Origin: Xanthomonas sp. DAR 35659
GTDB taxonomy: Bacteria; Pseudomonadota; Gammaproteobacteria; Xanthomonadales; Xanthomonadaceae
Reading direction: 5' to 3'
NCBI RefSeq assembly: GCF_041242975.1
Contig: NZ_CP162488.1
Span: forward strand, 1,044,001 to 1,108,000
DNA: 64,000 nucleotides
Shown here: positions 28,123 to 36,387 of the stretch, in pieces
How the letters are laid out: the number at the start of each line of letters is the position of its first letter
Numbering within the stretch: the first letter of the stretch is position 1
The notes under the pieces: model-generated
What the model was told of the DNA's origin: nothing
Database searches by the model: none
Seen by the model: only the letters and a program-made list of their open reading frames with translations
Made by a program: the position numbers and the translations under genes

Positions 28123-28668
28123 ATGTCACAGATCCTGCCCCACGCCGTCGTGGAATTCTGGCGCAGCGCCGGTCGCGCGCGCTGGTTCGCCACCAATGAG
28201 TCGTTCGATGCGAACGTGCGCCAGCATCTGCTCGACGCGCACCATGCCGCGGCGCGTGGCGAGTACCCGGCGTGGCTGGACAGCGCCGAGGGCGCGCTGG
28301 CGCTGTTGCTGTTGCTCGACCAGGTGCCGCGCAACGCGTTCCGCGGCAGCGCGCATGCGTACGCCACCGACGGCCTGGCGCGGCGCTACGCGCGGCTGGC
28401 GCTGGCGGCCGGCCACGACCGGCAGGTGGAGCCGGAGCTGCGCATGTTCTTCTACCTGCCGTACGAGCATGCCGAAGATCCGGCGCTGCAGCGCGAGGCG
28501 GTGGAACTGTTCAGCGCGCTGGGCGACGCCGACTGCCTGCAGTGGGCGGTGCAGCACGAGGAGATCATTCAGCGCTTCGGCCGCTTCCCGCATCGCAATG
28601 CGGCGCTGGGGCGGGAGACGACGCAGGAAGAACAGCGCTTCCTGGATGAGGGCGGCTTCGCGGGGTGA
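28123..28668 (+). CDS. DUF924 family protein
   Basis: 181 residues from the ATG at 28123, preceded by GGAG; a start at 28102 would add seven. The opening VVEFWRSAGRARWFA and LLLLLDQVPRNAFRG, followed by MFFYLPYEHAED, are the hallmarks of the DUF924 all-helical family, which has a TPR-like fold and no established activity. It is monocistronic. Confidence 0.9.
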   Translation: MSQILPHAVVEFWRSAGRARWFATNESFDANVRQHLLDAHHAAARGEYPAWLDSAEGALALLLLLDQVPRNAFRGSAHAYATDGLARRYARLALAAGHDRQVEPELRMFFYLPYEHAEDPALQREAVELFSALGDADCLQWAVQHEEIIQRFGRFPHRNAALGRETTQEEQRFLDEGGFAG

Positions 28669-28692
28669 GCGGCGGACGACGCGCGGCGCTCT

Positions 28693-28760
28693 TGTAGGAG
28701 CGGCTTCAGCCGCGACAGGGGCTACGGTGAGCGTGTGTCGCGGCTGAAGCCGCTCCTACA
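28693..28760. repeat. Palindromic intergenic repeat, family A
   Basis: TGTAGGAGCGGCTTC faces GAAGCCGCTCCTACA with a different loop (AGGGGCTACGGTGAGCGTGT region). It lies between the convergent DUF924 gene and the following secreted-protein gene. Confidence 0.9.
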
Positions 28761-28796
28761 GTGCGGGGGCAAGCTTCTTGCGACGGCGGGCGGCGC

Positions 28797-29699
28797 TCAG
28801 CAACCGCCGACCAGGTCCTCGAGTTTCCATGCACCGTCGACCGCGTGCAGCAGCCAGAAACCGTGGGTTTCGTAACCGGAGTGCTGGATCAGGAAGTCCA
28901 CGGTACCGTCGGCATCCATGTCGGCGAACTGCAGCACGGCGTAGTCGTCGTGGCGCTCGTCGCAATCGTCGCAGCCGTAGTCGGCGACGCTCTTGCGCAG
29001 GCGCCAGCCGGTCTCGCCGCGTTCCAGCACCGCCAGCAGCGTGGCCAGCTTGGCCGATGGCGCGTCGTCGGCCGTCGCGGGCGCCGCCGGGCCGTAGGCG
29101 CTGGCGGTGACCACGGCGATCTCGTGGCCGGGACGCGTCGTATCGGCGATCACCGTCAGCATCCGTGCCGCATCGGCCGGTGGCGTCGCGAGTTTCGCCA
29201 GCAGCGCCTTCAGCGCCGCCGCGGGCAGGCGCTTGCGCAGGGACGGATCGTTGCCCAGCGCCTGCAGCAGCGCGCGTTGCTGCGGTGCGTCCAGATCGCG
29301 GCGAACGAAGCGCTGGCCGGGATTGAGGTCGAACGAGGCGAGCAGGGCGTCCTGCGCCAAGGTGGGGCCGTGCGCGGTCTTCAAGCGCACGCGCAGGTCG
29401 CCGCCGCACATGGTGTTGTCGTCGATCGAGAAGCCCAGCGGCGTGGCCATGCCGCGCTCGGCGCCATCGACGAACACCCGCATCGGCCGCTTCAGCCCGC
29501 GCCAGTTCGCCAGGTCGGCCTCGTCCGATGGGGTATTGCGCACCGGCACGTAGCTCATCACCGTGGCGTCCCCGCCGAGCGGAGCGACGTAGAGCACCGC
29601 CGGGGGCGGCGTGGGCTGCGCCGCGCCGGGCGCGGCGGCAGCGGACGCGGCGGCCACGCCGAGCAGGGTCGCCATGCAGCATCGCAGGGTACGCATCAT
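28797..29699 (-). CDS. Secreted hypothetical protein
   Basis: 300 residues with a signal peptide (MMRTLRCCMATLLGVAAASAAAA). The mature part begins with a proline/alanine linker, and later contains GCDDCDERHDDYAVLQFADMD and DADGTVDFLIQHSGY. These aspartate-rich segments resemble an FG-GAP or EF-hand-like calcium-binding repeat, and the CxxC pair may be oxidised in the periplasm. No enzyme motif is seen. It is transcribed toward the DUF924 gene and stands alone. Confidence 0.75.
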   Translation of the reverse strand: MMRTLRCCMATLLGVAAASAAAAPGAAQPTPPPAVLYVAPLGGDATVMSYVPVRNTPSDEADLANWRGLKRPMRVFVDGAERGMATPLGFSIDDNTMCGGDLRVRLKTAHGPTLAQDALLASFDLNPGQRFVRRDLDAPQQRALLQALGNDPSLRKRLPAAALKALLAKLATPPADAARMLTVIADTTRPGHEIAVVTASAYGPAAPATADDAPSAKLATLLAVLERGETGWRLRKSVADYGCDDCDERHDDYAVLQFADMDADGTVDFLIQHSGYETHGFWLLHAVDGAWKLEDLVGGC

Positions 29700-29785
29700 C
29701 GAAATCGCTCTCCGCCGAAGTGCTTCATAAAAAACGGGCGACCCAGTGGCCGCCCGCGGTGTGTCGCCGTCCTGCGTGGCGTCGT

Positions 29786-30712
29786 TCAGTACTTGGCCAC
29801 GCCGCTGTCGACCTGGTCGGCCCAGGCGTCGATGCCGCCGACCACGTTGTGCACGCGGGTGAAGCCCAGCGCACGGAACTGTTCGGCGGCCTGCGCGCTG
29901 CGCCCGCCGTGGTGGCACAGGAACGCCAGCGCGGTGTCCTTCGGCAGCGCTTCCAGTTGCGCGCGCTGATCGCCATCCAGGGTGCGGAACGGCACGTTCA
30001 CCGAGGCGACCGCGCGCTCTTCCGGCGGGCGCACGTCCACCAGGATCAGGCCGCCGGCGCGCACCTGGTCGTCGGCGTCGCGCGGGCTGAGGTCCTGCAC
30101 CGGCCTGGGCGCGTTGGGGTTGTCGATGGCCAGGCCGCGGCCGCGCAGGTCGTCGACCCAGTCGATGGTGATGCCGTCGGCGCGGCGCGCGCTGGCCAGG
30201 TCGAACTGCACGCGCAGGCCGTTGGATTCGGCGGCGATGGCGGTGGGATCGGTCGGGGCGAGCTGGAAATTCGGCTGGAACTGCGCGTCGATCGCCAGCG
30301 CCAGGGTCGCGCCGGGCGCATCGGCCAGCGCGCCGCGCAGCATTTCCGCGGCCGCGTCGGTGATGGTGATCGACGGCGGAGTGCGGTCCGGTGCCTCGAG
30401 CCCGAGCAGTTCGCTCAGTTCGCCGCTGCCGGCCATCTGCAGGATGATGTCGCTGCCGCCGATCAGCTCGCCGTTCACGTACAGCTGCGGAATCGTCGGC
30501 CAATCGCCGTAGACCTTGATGCCTTCGCGGATGTCCTGGTCGGCCAGCACGTTGACGTGGGCGAAGTCCACACCCAGCTCGTTCAGCGCGCCCACCGCCT
30601 TGGCGGAGAACCCGCACTGCGGCATGCTCGGCTGGCCTTTCATGAACAGCACGACGCGGTTGGAGGTGAGCAACGCTTCGATGCGGGAACGCAGGGCGGG
30701 ATCGAGGGACAT
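29786..30712 (-). CDS. Monothiol glutaredoxin-rhodanese fusion (Grx4-like)
   Basis: A 308-residue three-part protein. Residues 1-105 are a CGFS monothiol glutaredoxin (MKGQPSMPQCGFSAK), which binds and passes on iron-sulfur clusters with glutathione. Residues about 112-205 resemble an A-type carrier (SITITDAAAEML) but lack its cysteines. The C-terminal domain is a rhodanese with CHHGGRS as active loop. The fusion would link sulfur handling to cluster traffic; the middle part probably acts as a scaffold. The ATG at 30712 gives the usual Grx4 start MSLDPALRSRIEALL. Confidence 0.9.
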   Translation of the reverse strand: MSLDPALRSRIEALLTSNRVVLFMKGQPSMPQCGFSAKAVGALNELGVDFAHVNVLADQDIREGIKVYGDWPTIPQLYVNGELIGGSDIILQMAGSGELSELLGLEAPDRTPPSITITDAAAEMLRGALADAPGATLALAIDAQFQPNFQLAPTDPTAIAAESNGLRVQFDLASARRADGITIDWVDDLRGRGLAIDNPNAPRPVQDLSPRDADDQVRAGGLILVDVRPPEERAVASVNVPFRTLDGDQRAQLEALPKDTALAFLCHHGGRSAQAAEQFRALGFTRVHNVVGGIDAWADQVDSGVAKY

Positions 30713-30771
30713 GGCAGTGATTCGGTCGCTGAGTCGGACCAGCCATTCTACGCCCCATGGCATCATGGGGC

Positions 30772-31548
30772 ATGACAGTTCCGGAAACGCTGCATCGCGT
30801 GCCCAACCACCCGTACCGCTGGCTGCCCTGGGCGCTGGCCTCGCAGGCGCTGGTCGCCGCGCTCTGGTGGGCCTGGGGCTGGCGCATCGGGCTGCCGGCG
30901 CTGCTGGCCTCGCACGCCGCGTTCGTGCTGCCGGTATTCCTGCCGCGCGCCTGGCTCTACGGCCCGGTCCTCAGCCGCCTGCCGGGCGCCGCGCCGCGGG
31001 TATGGCTGACCATCGACGACGGCCCGTCCGACGACACCGGGCCGATCCTGGACCTGCTCGACCGCCACCAGGCCAAGGCCACGTTCTTCCTGGTCGGCGA
31101 ACGCGCCGCCGCGCGTCCCGATCTCGTACGCGAGATCCTGCGCCGCGGCCACGGCATCGGCAACCATAGCCACACCCATCCGCAGGCCTGGTTCTGGGCG
31201 CTGGGTCCGCGGCGCATGGCGCGCGAGATCGACCAGGCGCAGCAGGCGCTGTCCGCCATCGCCGGCAGTGCCCCGCGCTGGTACCGCTCGGTGGTGGGCA
31301 TGACCAATCCCTTCGTCGCCGCGCCGCTGCGCCGCCACGGGCTGACCCGCGTCGCCTGGAGCGCGCGCGGCTTCGATGGCGTGGCCTGCGATCCCCAGGC
31401 CACGGTCGCGCGCATCGTGCGCGACCTCGCGCCCGGCGCGATCGTGCTGCTGCACGAGGGCGCGGCGCATGGGCACAACGTGGCGATCGTGGCGGGCGTG
31501 CTGCAGGCCGTGCAGGAGCGCGGCTACAGCAGCGTGGTGCCGCAGTAG
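30772..31548 (+). CDS. Membrane-anchored polysaccharide deacetylase-like protein
   Basis: 258 residues from the ATG at 30772; 30757 would add five. Two N-terminal hydrophobic segments anchor it in the inner membrane. A NodB domain follows: TIDDGPSDDT with the catalytic and metal aspartates, HSHTHP with the two zinc histidines, and IVLLHEG near the end. NodB enzymes remove N-acetyl groups from polysaccharide sugars or lipid-linked sugars. The usual R-x-P-Y motif reads YRSVVGMTN, so the substrate pocket differs. No glycan operon surrounds it. Confidence 0.88.
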   Translation: MTVPETLHRVPNHPYRWLPWALASQALVAALWWAWGWRIGLPALLASHAAFVLPVFLPRAWLYGPVLSRLPGAAPRVWLTIDDGPSDDTGPILDLLDRHQAKATFFLVGERAAARPDLVREILRRGHGIGNHSHTHPQAWFWALGPRRMAREIDQAQQALSAIAGSAPRWYRSVVGMTNPFVAAPLRRHGLTRVAWSARGFDGVACDPQATVARIVRDLAPGAIVLLHEGAAHGHNVAIVAGVLQAVQERGYSSVVPQ

Positions 31549-31639
31549 CGGCGACCGTCGCGCTTGCGGTGCGCGCGCCTGCTGCCGAGCCGGGACATCG
31601 AAGGGGCTGCGGACATGACGCCCAAGGCCAGCGCCGGCC

Positions 31640-31981
31640 TCAGCTTTCCTGCATGAGCCCGAACGCCAGCAGCGCGACGATGACGAGCAGGGTGGCGATC
31701 GAGAAGATCAGTCCGAGTACGCCGTACAGCTTGCGCCGGTCGCGCTGGAACAGGCAGCCGACGCCCAGCCCGGCCGCGGCGAGTTCGGCGAAGACGGTGA
31801 TCATCAGTCCCAGGCCGATCAGGATCGCCGCCAGCGATTCCTCGTCCAGGCCGTCGGGCCGCGTATACGACAGCACGCCGCTGAGGGCGATCAGCGCGAA
31901 GCTGAGCACCGCGGCGATCAGGCTGACGGCGAACGAAGCGATGCCGAGGCCGGAATAGGGGGCAGGAGTTGGGGAGGTCAT
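31640..31981 (-). CDS. Small membrane protein, DUF4190-like
   Basis: 113 residues with a proline-rich start (MTSPTPAPYSGLGIASF) and three hydrophobic segments. The arrangement Y-SGLGIASF-...-L, then a second span, then a charged FQRDRRKLYGVLGLIFS, is typical of the DUF4190 and related groups of small inner-membrane proteins with unknown role. GGAG-type sites lie upstream on the minus strand. Confidence 0.8.
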   Translation of the reverse strand: MTSPTPAPYSGLGIASFAVSLIAAVLSFALIALSGVLSYTRPDGLDEESLAAILIGLGLMITVFAELAAAGLGVGCLFQRDRRKLYGVLGLIFSIATLLVIVALLAFGLMQES

Positions 31982-32410
31982 GGAAGCTCCAAGGGCGGGA
32001 AGAACCGTTCCGGCGCGGTCGCGCACGGGAAGATGGGAAAGAAGGAGCGCGCATGGCGCCGGCTGCGTCGGCGCGCACCGTGGTGGCGTCGACCGCGGGC
32101 GGGCGGCGGGCATTGCGTGCTGGTGCGGTCGGGCGTGACGAGGAACATCGCGCGCATCGCCAGGTCGGGCATGGTTCCCTCCATGGAATGCGAGCGCCGC
32201 CGCCGACGCGCGATCGGCGACGCGGCAGTATAAGCATCGTGCGCCGCGGCGCTGGCGCTGGCGCTGGCGCTGGCGAAGCGCGGCAGTGCCTGTGCGCTGC
32301 CCTGCGGATGCGCGAATGCAGCGCGCCGATGCCGGCGCAGGTGGACGTTGCCGAACGCGCGGCGCGCGGTGGCGCCGCGCCATTTCCTGGCCATCGCGCG
32401 CCGAACCGCC
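31982..32410. other. Gap with a GCTGGC microrepeat
   Basis: No secure gene is seen. On the minus strand an ATG at 32172, with GGAGGG close upstream, opens 64 codons (MPDLAMRAMFLVTPDR) ending at 31978, but the product is arginine/proline-rich and may be chance. GCTGGC is repeated four times at 32251-32274, a possible slippage tract. Confidence 0.4.
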
Positions 32411-33109
32411 TCAGCGCGGCTCGGCGACGATCAGCCAGTTGTTGAACGGGGTATTGCCGTACAGCGGCGCGAACGTGGCCTGCAGTCCGGCCGCGTCGAG
32501 TTGGGTCTGCAGGCTCTCGCGGGTGGGATAGCACTTGGGCACTTCCTGCATCCAGCCGGCCAGGTGCGCGAGTACGTCGGTGATGCGGCTGGTGCGGCCG
32601 CGGCCGCTGCTGTCGCCGAGGCCGCTGCGGATCACCAGCTTGGCGCCCGGCGTCAGCATGCGCGCGACGCTGCGGATCAGGTTGGCCTGCATGGCCTGGT
32701 CCAGGTACTGCAGCACGTCCAGGATGGCGACGCTGCCGTGGTGCTCGGGCCAGGACTGGCCCAGGTCGACCACCTCGAAGCGCGTGTCCTGCAACCCGTT
32801 GCGTGCGGCGATGGCGCCGGCGCGGCGGATCTTGGCCGCATCGATGTCCACGCCGTGGTAGCGCTGCCGCTGGCGGTCGGCGCGCAGCGCATGCGCGAGC
32901 AGGCCCAGGCCGCAGCCCAGGTCCAGCACCGGCGCGTCGGTGCCGCGCAGCGCGGCGAGCACGCCCGGGTACAGCGGATCGGTGCGCAGCTTGGTGCGCG
33001 TGTAGTAGTAGTCGTAGCGATTGCCGAGCGGATGCGTGGGCAGGAAGGCGCGGGCGATGGCCTGCGCCTGCGGGCGGGTCATGGGCTGGGTGGCGCTGGC
33101 GTCGCGCAA
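32411..33109 (-). CDS. Class I SAM-dependent methyltransferase
   Basis: A 232-residue Rossmann-fold methyltransferase. Motif I is VLDLGCGLGLLAHAL, the acidic end of strand 2 is YHGVDIDAAKI, and VAILDVLQYLD is the motif IV region. The target molecule is unknown; small-molecule or quinone-type methylation is common in this class. The neighbouring GDSL hydrolase gene lies 33 bases upstream on the same strand, so the two are probably cotranscribed. Confidence 0.9.
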   Translation of the reverse strand: MRDASATQPMTRPQAQAIARAFLPTHPLGNRYDYYYTRTKLRTDPLYPGVLAALRGTDAPVLDLGCGLGLLAHALRADRQRQRYHGVDIDAAKIRRAGAIAARNGLQDTRFEVVDLGQSWPEHHGSVAILDVLQYLDQAMQANLIRSVARMLTPGAKLVIRSGLGDSSGRGRTSRITDVLAHLAGWMQEVPKCYPTRESLQTQLDAAGLQATFAPLYGNTPFNNWLIVAEPR

Positions 33110-33142
33110 TGTCGGTCCTTGGCAGCGGGGCGTCGTACGCCG

Positions 33143-33784
33143 CTAGGCTAACGCATCGCGCGCCGCGGGCAACACCTGATCGGTCCAGCGCGCATACATC
33201 GCCGCCGAGGGATGCAGGCCGTCGGCGGCTAGCATCGCCGCGCTGCCGCCGCCATCGCGGCTGGCCGTGGTGATGTCGACGAAGCGCACCGCGCGCGCCA
33301 GGCAGCACGCCTGCGCGGCCGCATTGAACGCATCGATCTGCGTGCCGATGCGGGCCGGATCGTGCGCGGGCGGCTGCGCGAACGCGGTCACGCCCCAGTC
33401 CGGGATCGACACCACCAGCACCCGCCGCGCCCACCCGTCGGCGAACCCGATCGCGCGCTGCAACAGCGCATCGAACTGCGCGCGGTATTCATCGAGGGGG
33501 CGCCTGCGGTACTGGTTGTTGACCCCGATCAGCAACGTCACCAGATCGAATGGCCCCTGCGGCGCCGCCGCGTCGATGCCGGCCGCGAGCTCGTCGGTGG
33601 TCCAGCCGGTGGTGGCGACGATCCGCGGATCGGCGATGGCGATGCCGTCGCGGCGCAGCGCCGCGACCAGTTGCATCGGCCAGCGCCCGTCGGCGTCCAC
33701 GCCTTCGCCGATCGTGTAGGAATCGCCCAGCGCCAGATAGCGCAGCGGGACCTGCTGGAGCGTGGCGAAACTGCCCTGGCTCAT
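33143..33784 (-). CDS. SGNH/GDSL-type hydrolase
   Basis: A 213-residue lipolytic-type hydrolase without a signal peptide. Block I is LALGDSYTIGEG with the nucleophile serine, block III is LLIGVNNQYR with the oxyanion asparagine, and block V is DGLHPS with the catalytic aspartate and histidine. Esterase or acyl-thioesterase activity in the cytosol is likely. It sits between the aminotransferase and methyltransferase genes on the minus strand. Confidence 0.92.
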   Translation of the reverse strand: MSQGSFATLQQVPLRYLALGDSYTIGEGVDADGRWPMQLVAALRRDGIAIADPRIVATTGWTTDELAAGIDAAAPQGPFDLVTLLIGVNNQYRRRPLDEYRAQFDALLQRAIGFADGWARRVLVVSIPDWGVTAFAQPPAHDPARIGTQIDAFNAAAQACCLARAVRFVDITTASRDGGGSAAMLAADGLHPSAAMYARWTDQVLPAARDALA

Positions 33785-33850
33785 CTACGCAACACCGAAG
33801 GCTGCCACGTCACCGGGATTCGCGGTCGCAGGAACGGCAAACGCTTTGCC

Positions 33851-33876
33851 AATTCCCATTCCCCATTCCCGATTCA
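33851..33876. repeat. Half-copy of intergenic repeat, family B
   Basis: AATTCCCATTCCCCATTCCC then GATTCA is one arm of the family B palindrome. It touches the stop region of the aminotransferase gene. Confidence 0.65.
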
Positions 33877-35154
33877 CCGCCCCGCAGCCACACTGCGCGG
33901 CTTCAGCGGCACCACCTTGGTCGCCGCCTCGGCGCGCCGCGCCAGCACGCGGTCGATGCGCGCGAACACCTCGCGCATCACCGCCGCCTCCGGCAGCAGG
34001 GTCACCCGGAAATGGTGGCGGTAGGGCACGTTGAAGCTGGAGCCGGGCACCACCAGCACGCCTTCGTCGTTCATCAGCTCCAGCGCGAAATCGTGGTCGT
34101 CGAAGGCGCGCGCGGCCGCGCCGACCACCGCCGGGAACGCGTACAGCGCGCCGGCCGGCTGCGCCAGCGACAGATGCTCGCTGGCCGCGCAGGCCTCGAT
34201 CACCGCGCGGCGGGTCTCGTACAGGCGGCCGCCCGGCGCGCACAGCGGCGAGATCGTATCCGGGCCGTTGACCGCCGCGTCGATCGCGTACTGGCCCGGC
34301 ACGTTGGCGCACAGGCGCAGCGCGCCGAGCAGGTCCATCGCGTTGCGGAACTCGGTGACGCGCTCGGCGGCGCCGGACAGCAGCGCCCAGCCCACCCGCC
34401 AGCCGCAGGCGCGATGCACCTTGCTCAGGCCGCCGAAGCTGATGCACGGATGCTCGCCGGCCAGCGGCGCGACCGGCACGAAGGCGGCGTCGTCGTAAAG
34501 CACCTGGTCGTAGATCTCGTCGACCATCAGCAGCAGGTTGTGCTTGGCCGCGATCGCCACGATCTTCTCCAGCAGCTCGCGCGAATAGCTGGCGCCGCTG
34601 GGATTGTTCGGGTTGATCAGCACGATGGCGCGGGTGCGCGAGGACACCAGCGTCTCGATCTCCACCGGGTCGGGCTGGAAGCCGTTCTCCGGCGCGCAGC
34701 GGTAGTACACCGGGCGGCCGTCGTTGAGGATGGTGGCGGCCGACCACAGCGGGTAGTCGGGCGAGGGCACCAGCACTTCGTCGCCGGGGTTGAGCAGCGC
34801 GCGCAGCGACAGGTCGATCAGCTCGCTGACGCCGTTGCCGACGAAGATGCGGTCCGGATGCGCATCCGGGTGCTGGCGCCGCGCGTAGGCCGCGGCGATC
34901 GCCTCGCGCGCCTCCGGCAGGCCCTGCTGGTGGGTGTAGGGATCGGTGCGGCCCATGTCGTCGGCGATCGCGCGCTGCAGGTGTTCCGGCGCGCGGAACC
35001 CGAACGCGCCGGGATTGCCGATGTTGAGCTTGATCAGCTTGCGCCCCTGCGCCTCCAGCTCCCGGGCTCGCCGCGCCAGTTCGCCGCGGATTTCGTAGCG
35101 GACTTCGGACAGGCGTTCGCGGATCGCGAGCGGCTTGATCGGGGGCGTGGGCAT
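33874..35154 (-). CDS. AlaA-like pyridoxal-phosphate aminotransferase
   Basis: A 426-residue fold-type I aminotransferase most like AlaA (glutamate-pyruvate transaminase), which makes alanine. INPNNPSGASY binds cofactor and substrate, VDEIYDQVLYDD holds the PLP aspartate and tyrosine, and SFGGLSKVHRACGWRVGW contains the PLP lysine. The ATG at 35154 (MPTPPIKPLAIRERL) gives typical length; 35205 is an alternative. No ribosome-binding site is obvious for either. The GDSL and methyltransferase genes follow on the same strand. Confidence 0.9.
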   Translation of the reverse strand: MPTPPIKPLAIRERLSEVRYEIRGELARRARELEAQGRKLIKLNIGNPGAFGFRAPEHLQRAIADDMGRTDPYTHQQGLPEAREAIAAAYARRQHPDAHPDRIFVGNGVSELIDLSLRALLNPGDEVLVPSPDYPLWSAATILNDGRPVYYRCAPENGFQPDPVEIETLVSSRTRAIVLINPNNPSGASYSRELLEKIVAIAAKHNLLLMVDEIYDQVLYDDAAFVPVAPLAGEHPCISFGGLSKVHRACGWRVGWALLSGAAERVTEFRNAMDLLGALRLCANVPGQYAIDAAVNGPDTISPLCAPGGRLYETRRAVIEACAASEHLSLAQPAGALYAFPAVVGAAARAFDDHDFALELMNDEGVLVVPGSSFNVPYRHHFRVTLLPEAAVMREVFARIDRVLARRAEAATKVVPLKPRSVAAGR

Positions 35155-35243
35155 TGCATTGGCCGGTGGGGGCGTGGAACCGGCATGGTAACGGAAATGC
35201 GACATGGCGGCCGGGCCGGGCCGGCACCGTCTAGAATCCGCCC

Positions 35244-36359
35244 ATGACCTCCCCTCCGATCGACTTCGACGCACTGCGCCCCATCGGCTGGCCCTGGCCC
35301 GGATTGCCCGAGGAGCCGGCCTGGCGCGCGCTGTTCGACGCGCACCCGCTGGCGCGGCCGGCGCGGGTCAGCGAGCAGCACCGCACCGGCTACGTGGTGG
35401 CCGATGCGGTGGACACCGGCTTCAAGGTCGAGTCGCTGCCGGAGTGGCAGCGGCCGCGCTTCCCCAGCCACGAGCGCGCGGCGGTGGGCGACTGGGTGCT
35501 GCTGGAGGACGGCAAGCGCATCGTCGCGCTGCTGCCGCGGCGCACCGCGATCAAGCGCGGCGCGGCCGGCGAGCACTACCACCAGCAGGTGATCGCGGCC
35601 AACATCGATACGGTGTTCATCGTCTGCGGGCTGGATGCGGACTTCAATCCGCGCCGCATCGAGCGCTACCTGCTGCTGGTCGGCGGCGGCGGCGCCGCGC
35701 CGGTGGTGATCCTGACCAAGGCCGATCTCACCGAGTACGCCGACGATGCGCTGGCGGTGCTGGAGGAACTGGCGGCGCAGGACATTCCGCTGCTGACCGT
35801 CAACGCCAAGCAGGCCGACAGCGTCGCGGCGCTGCGGCCCTGGCTGGGCGCCGGGCGCACCGCGGTGCTGGTCGGCTCGTCCGGCGCCGGCAAGTCCACG
35901 CTCACCAACACCTTGCTCGGGGTGCAGAAGATGCGCACCGCGGCGGTGCGCGAGAACGATTCGCGCGGCCGCCACACCACCACCCACCGCGCGCTGCTGC
36001 CGCTGCCCTCGGGCGCGTGCCTGATCGATACGCCGGGCATGCGCGAACTCAAGCCCACCGGCGAGGAGGACCTGGCCGAGGGCGGTTTCGCCGACATCGA
36101 GGCGCTGGCCGCGCAGTGCCGTTTCAACGACTGCGCGCACCACGCCGAGCCGGGCTGCGCGGTGCAGGCGGCGATCGAGCGTGGCGAGATCGACGCGGCG
36201 CGCCTGGCCAATTACCTGAAGCTGCGCGAGGAGGTCGCCGGCGCCGCCGGCAAGCTGGCGCAGCGCCAGGCGCAGAACGCGGCCGCCGGCAAGGCCGGCA
36301 AGCCGGGGCCGGGCAAGCCCGGCGGCCGGCGACCGCCACCGCGCACCCTGCGCCGCTGA
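35244..36359 (+). CDS. rsgA: Ribosome small-subunit-dependent GTPase RsgA
   Basis: A 371-residue circularly permuted GTPase that checks late 30S subunit maturation. An OB-fold N-terminus precedes the GTPase motifs in permuted order: TKAD (G4), GSSGAGKST (G1), then DTPG (G3). The C-terminal zinc knuckle reads CRFNDCAHHAEPGC. A glycine/proline/lysine tail of about 25 residues is an extension relative to E. coli RsgA and may contact rRNA. It is divergent from the aminotransferase gene. Confidence 0.95.
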   Translation: MTSPPIDFDALRPIGWPWPGLPEEPAWRALFDAHPLARPARVSEQHRTGYVVADAVDTGFKVESLPEWQRPRFPSHERAAVGDWVLLEDGKRIVALLPRRTAIKRGAAGEHYHQQVIAANIDTVFIVCGLDADFNPRRIERYLLLVGGGGAAPVVILTKADLTEYADDALAVLEELAAQDIPLLTVNAKQADSVAALRPWLGAGRTAVLVGSSGAGKSTLTNTLLGVQKMRTAAVRENDSRGRHTTTHRALLPLPSGACLIDTPGMRELKPTGEEDLAEGGFADIEALAAQCRFNDCAHHAEPGCAVQAAIERGEIDAARLANYLKLREEVAGAAGKLAQRQAQNAAAGKAGKPGPGKPGGRRPPPRTLRR

Positions 36360-36387
36360 CCCGTCGCCGTACGCGCCCAGGTTCGCG

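Noticed and set aside
31978..32172. 64-codon minus-strand ORF with a GGAGGG site
   Set aside because: The product is arginine/proline-rich without a fold-like pattern and is noted only within the intergenic entry.
32251..32274. GCTGGC x4 as a phase-variable coding repeat
   Set aside because: It does not lie in a supported gene or at a recognisable promoter, and such short runs are common in GC-rich DNA.
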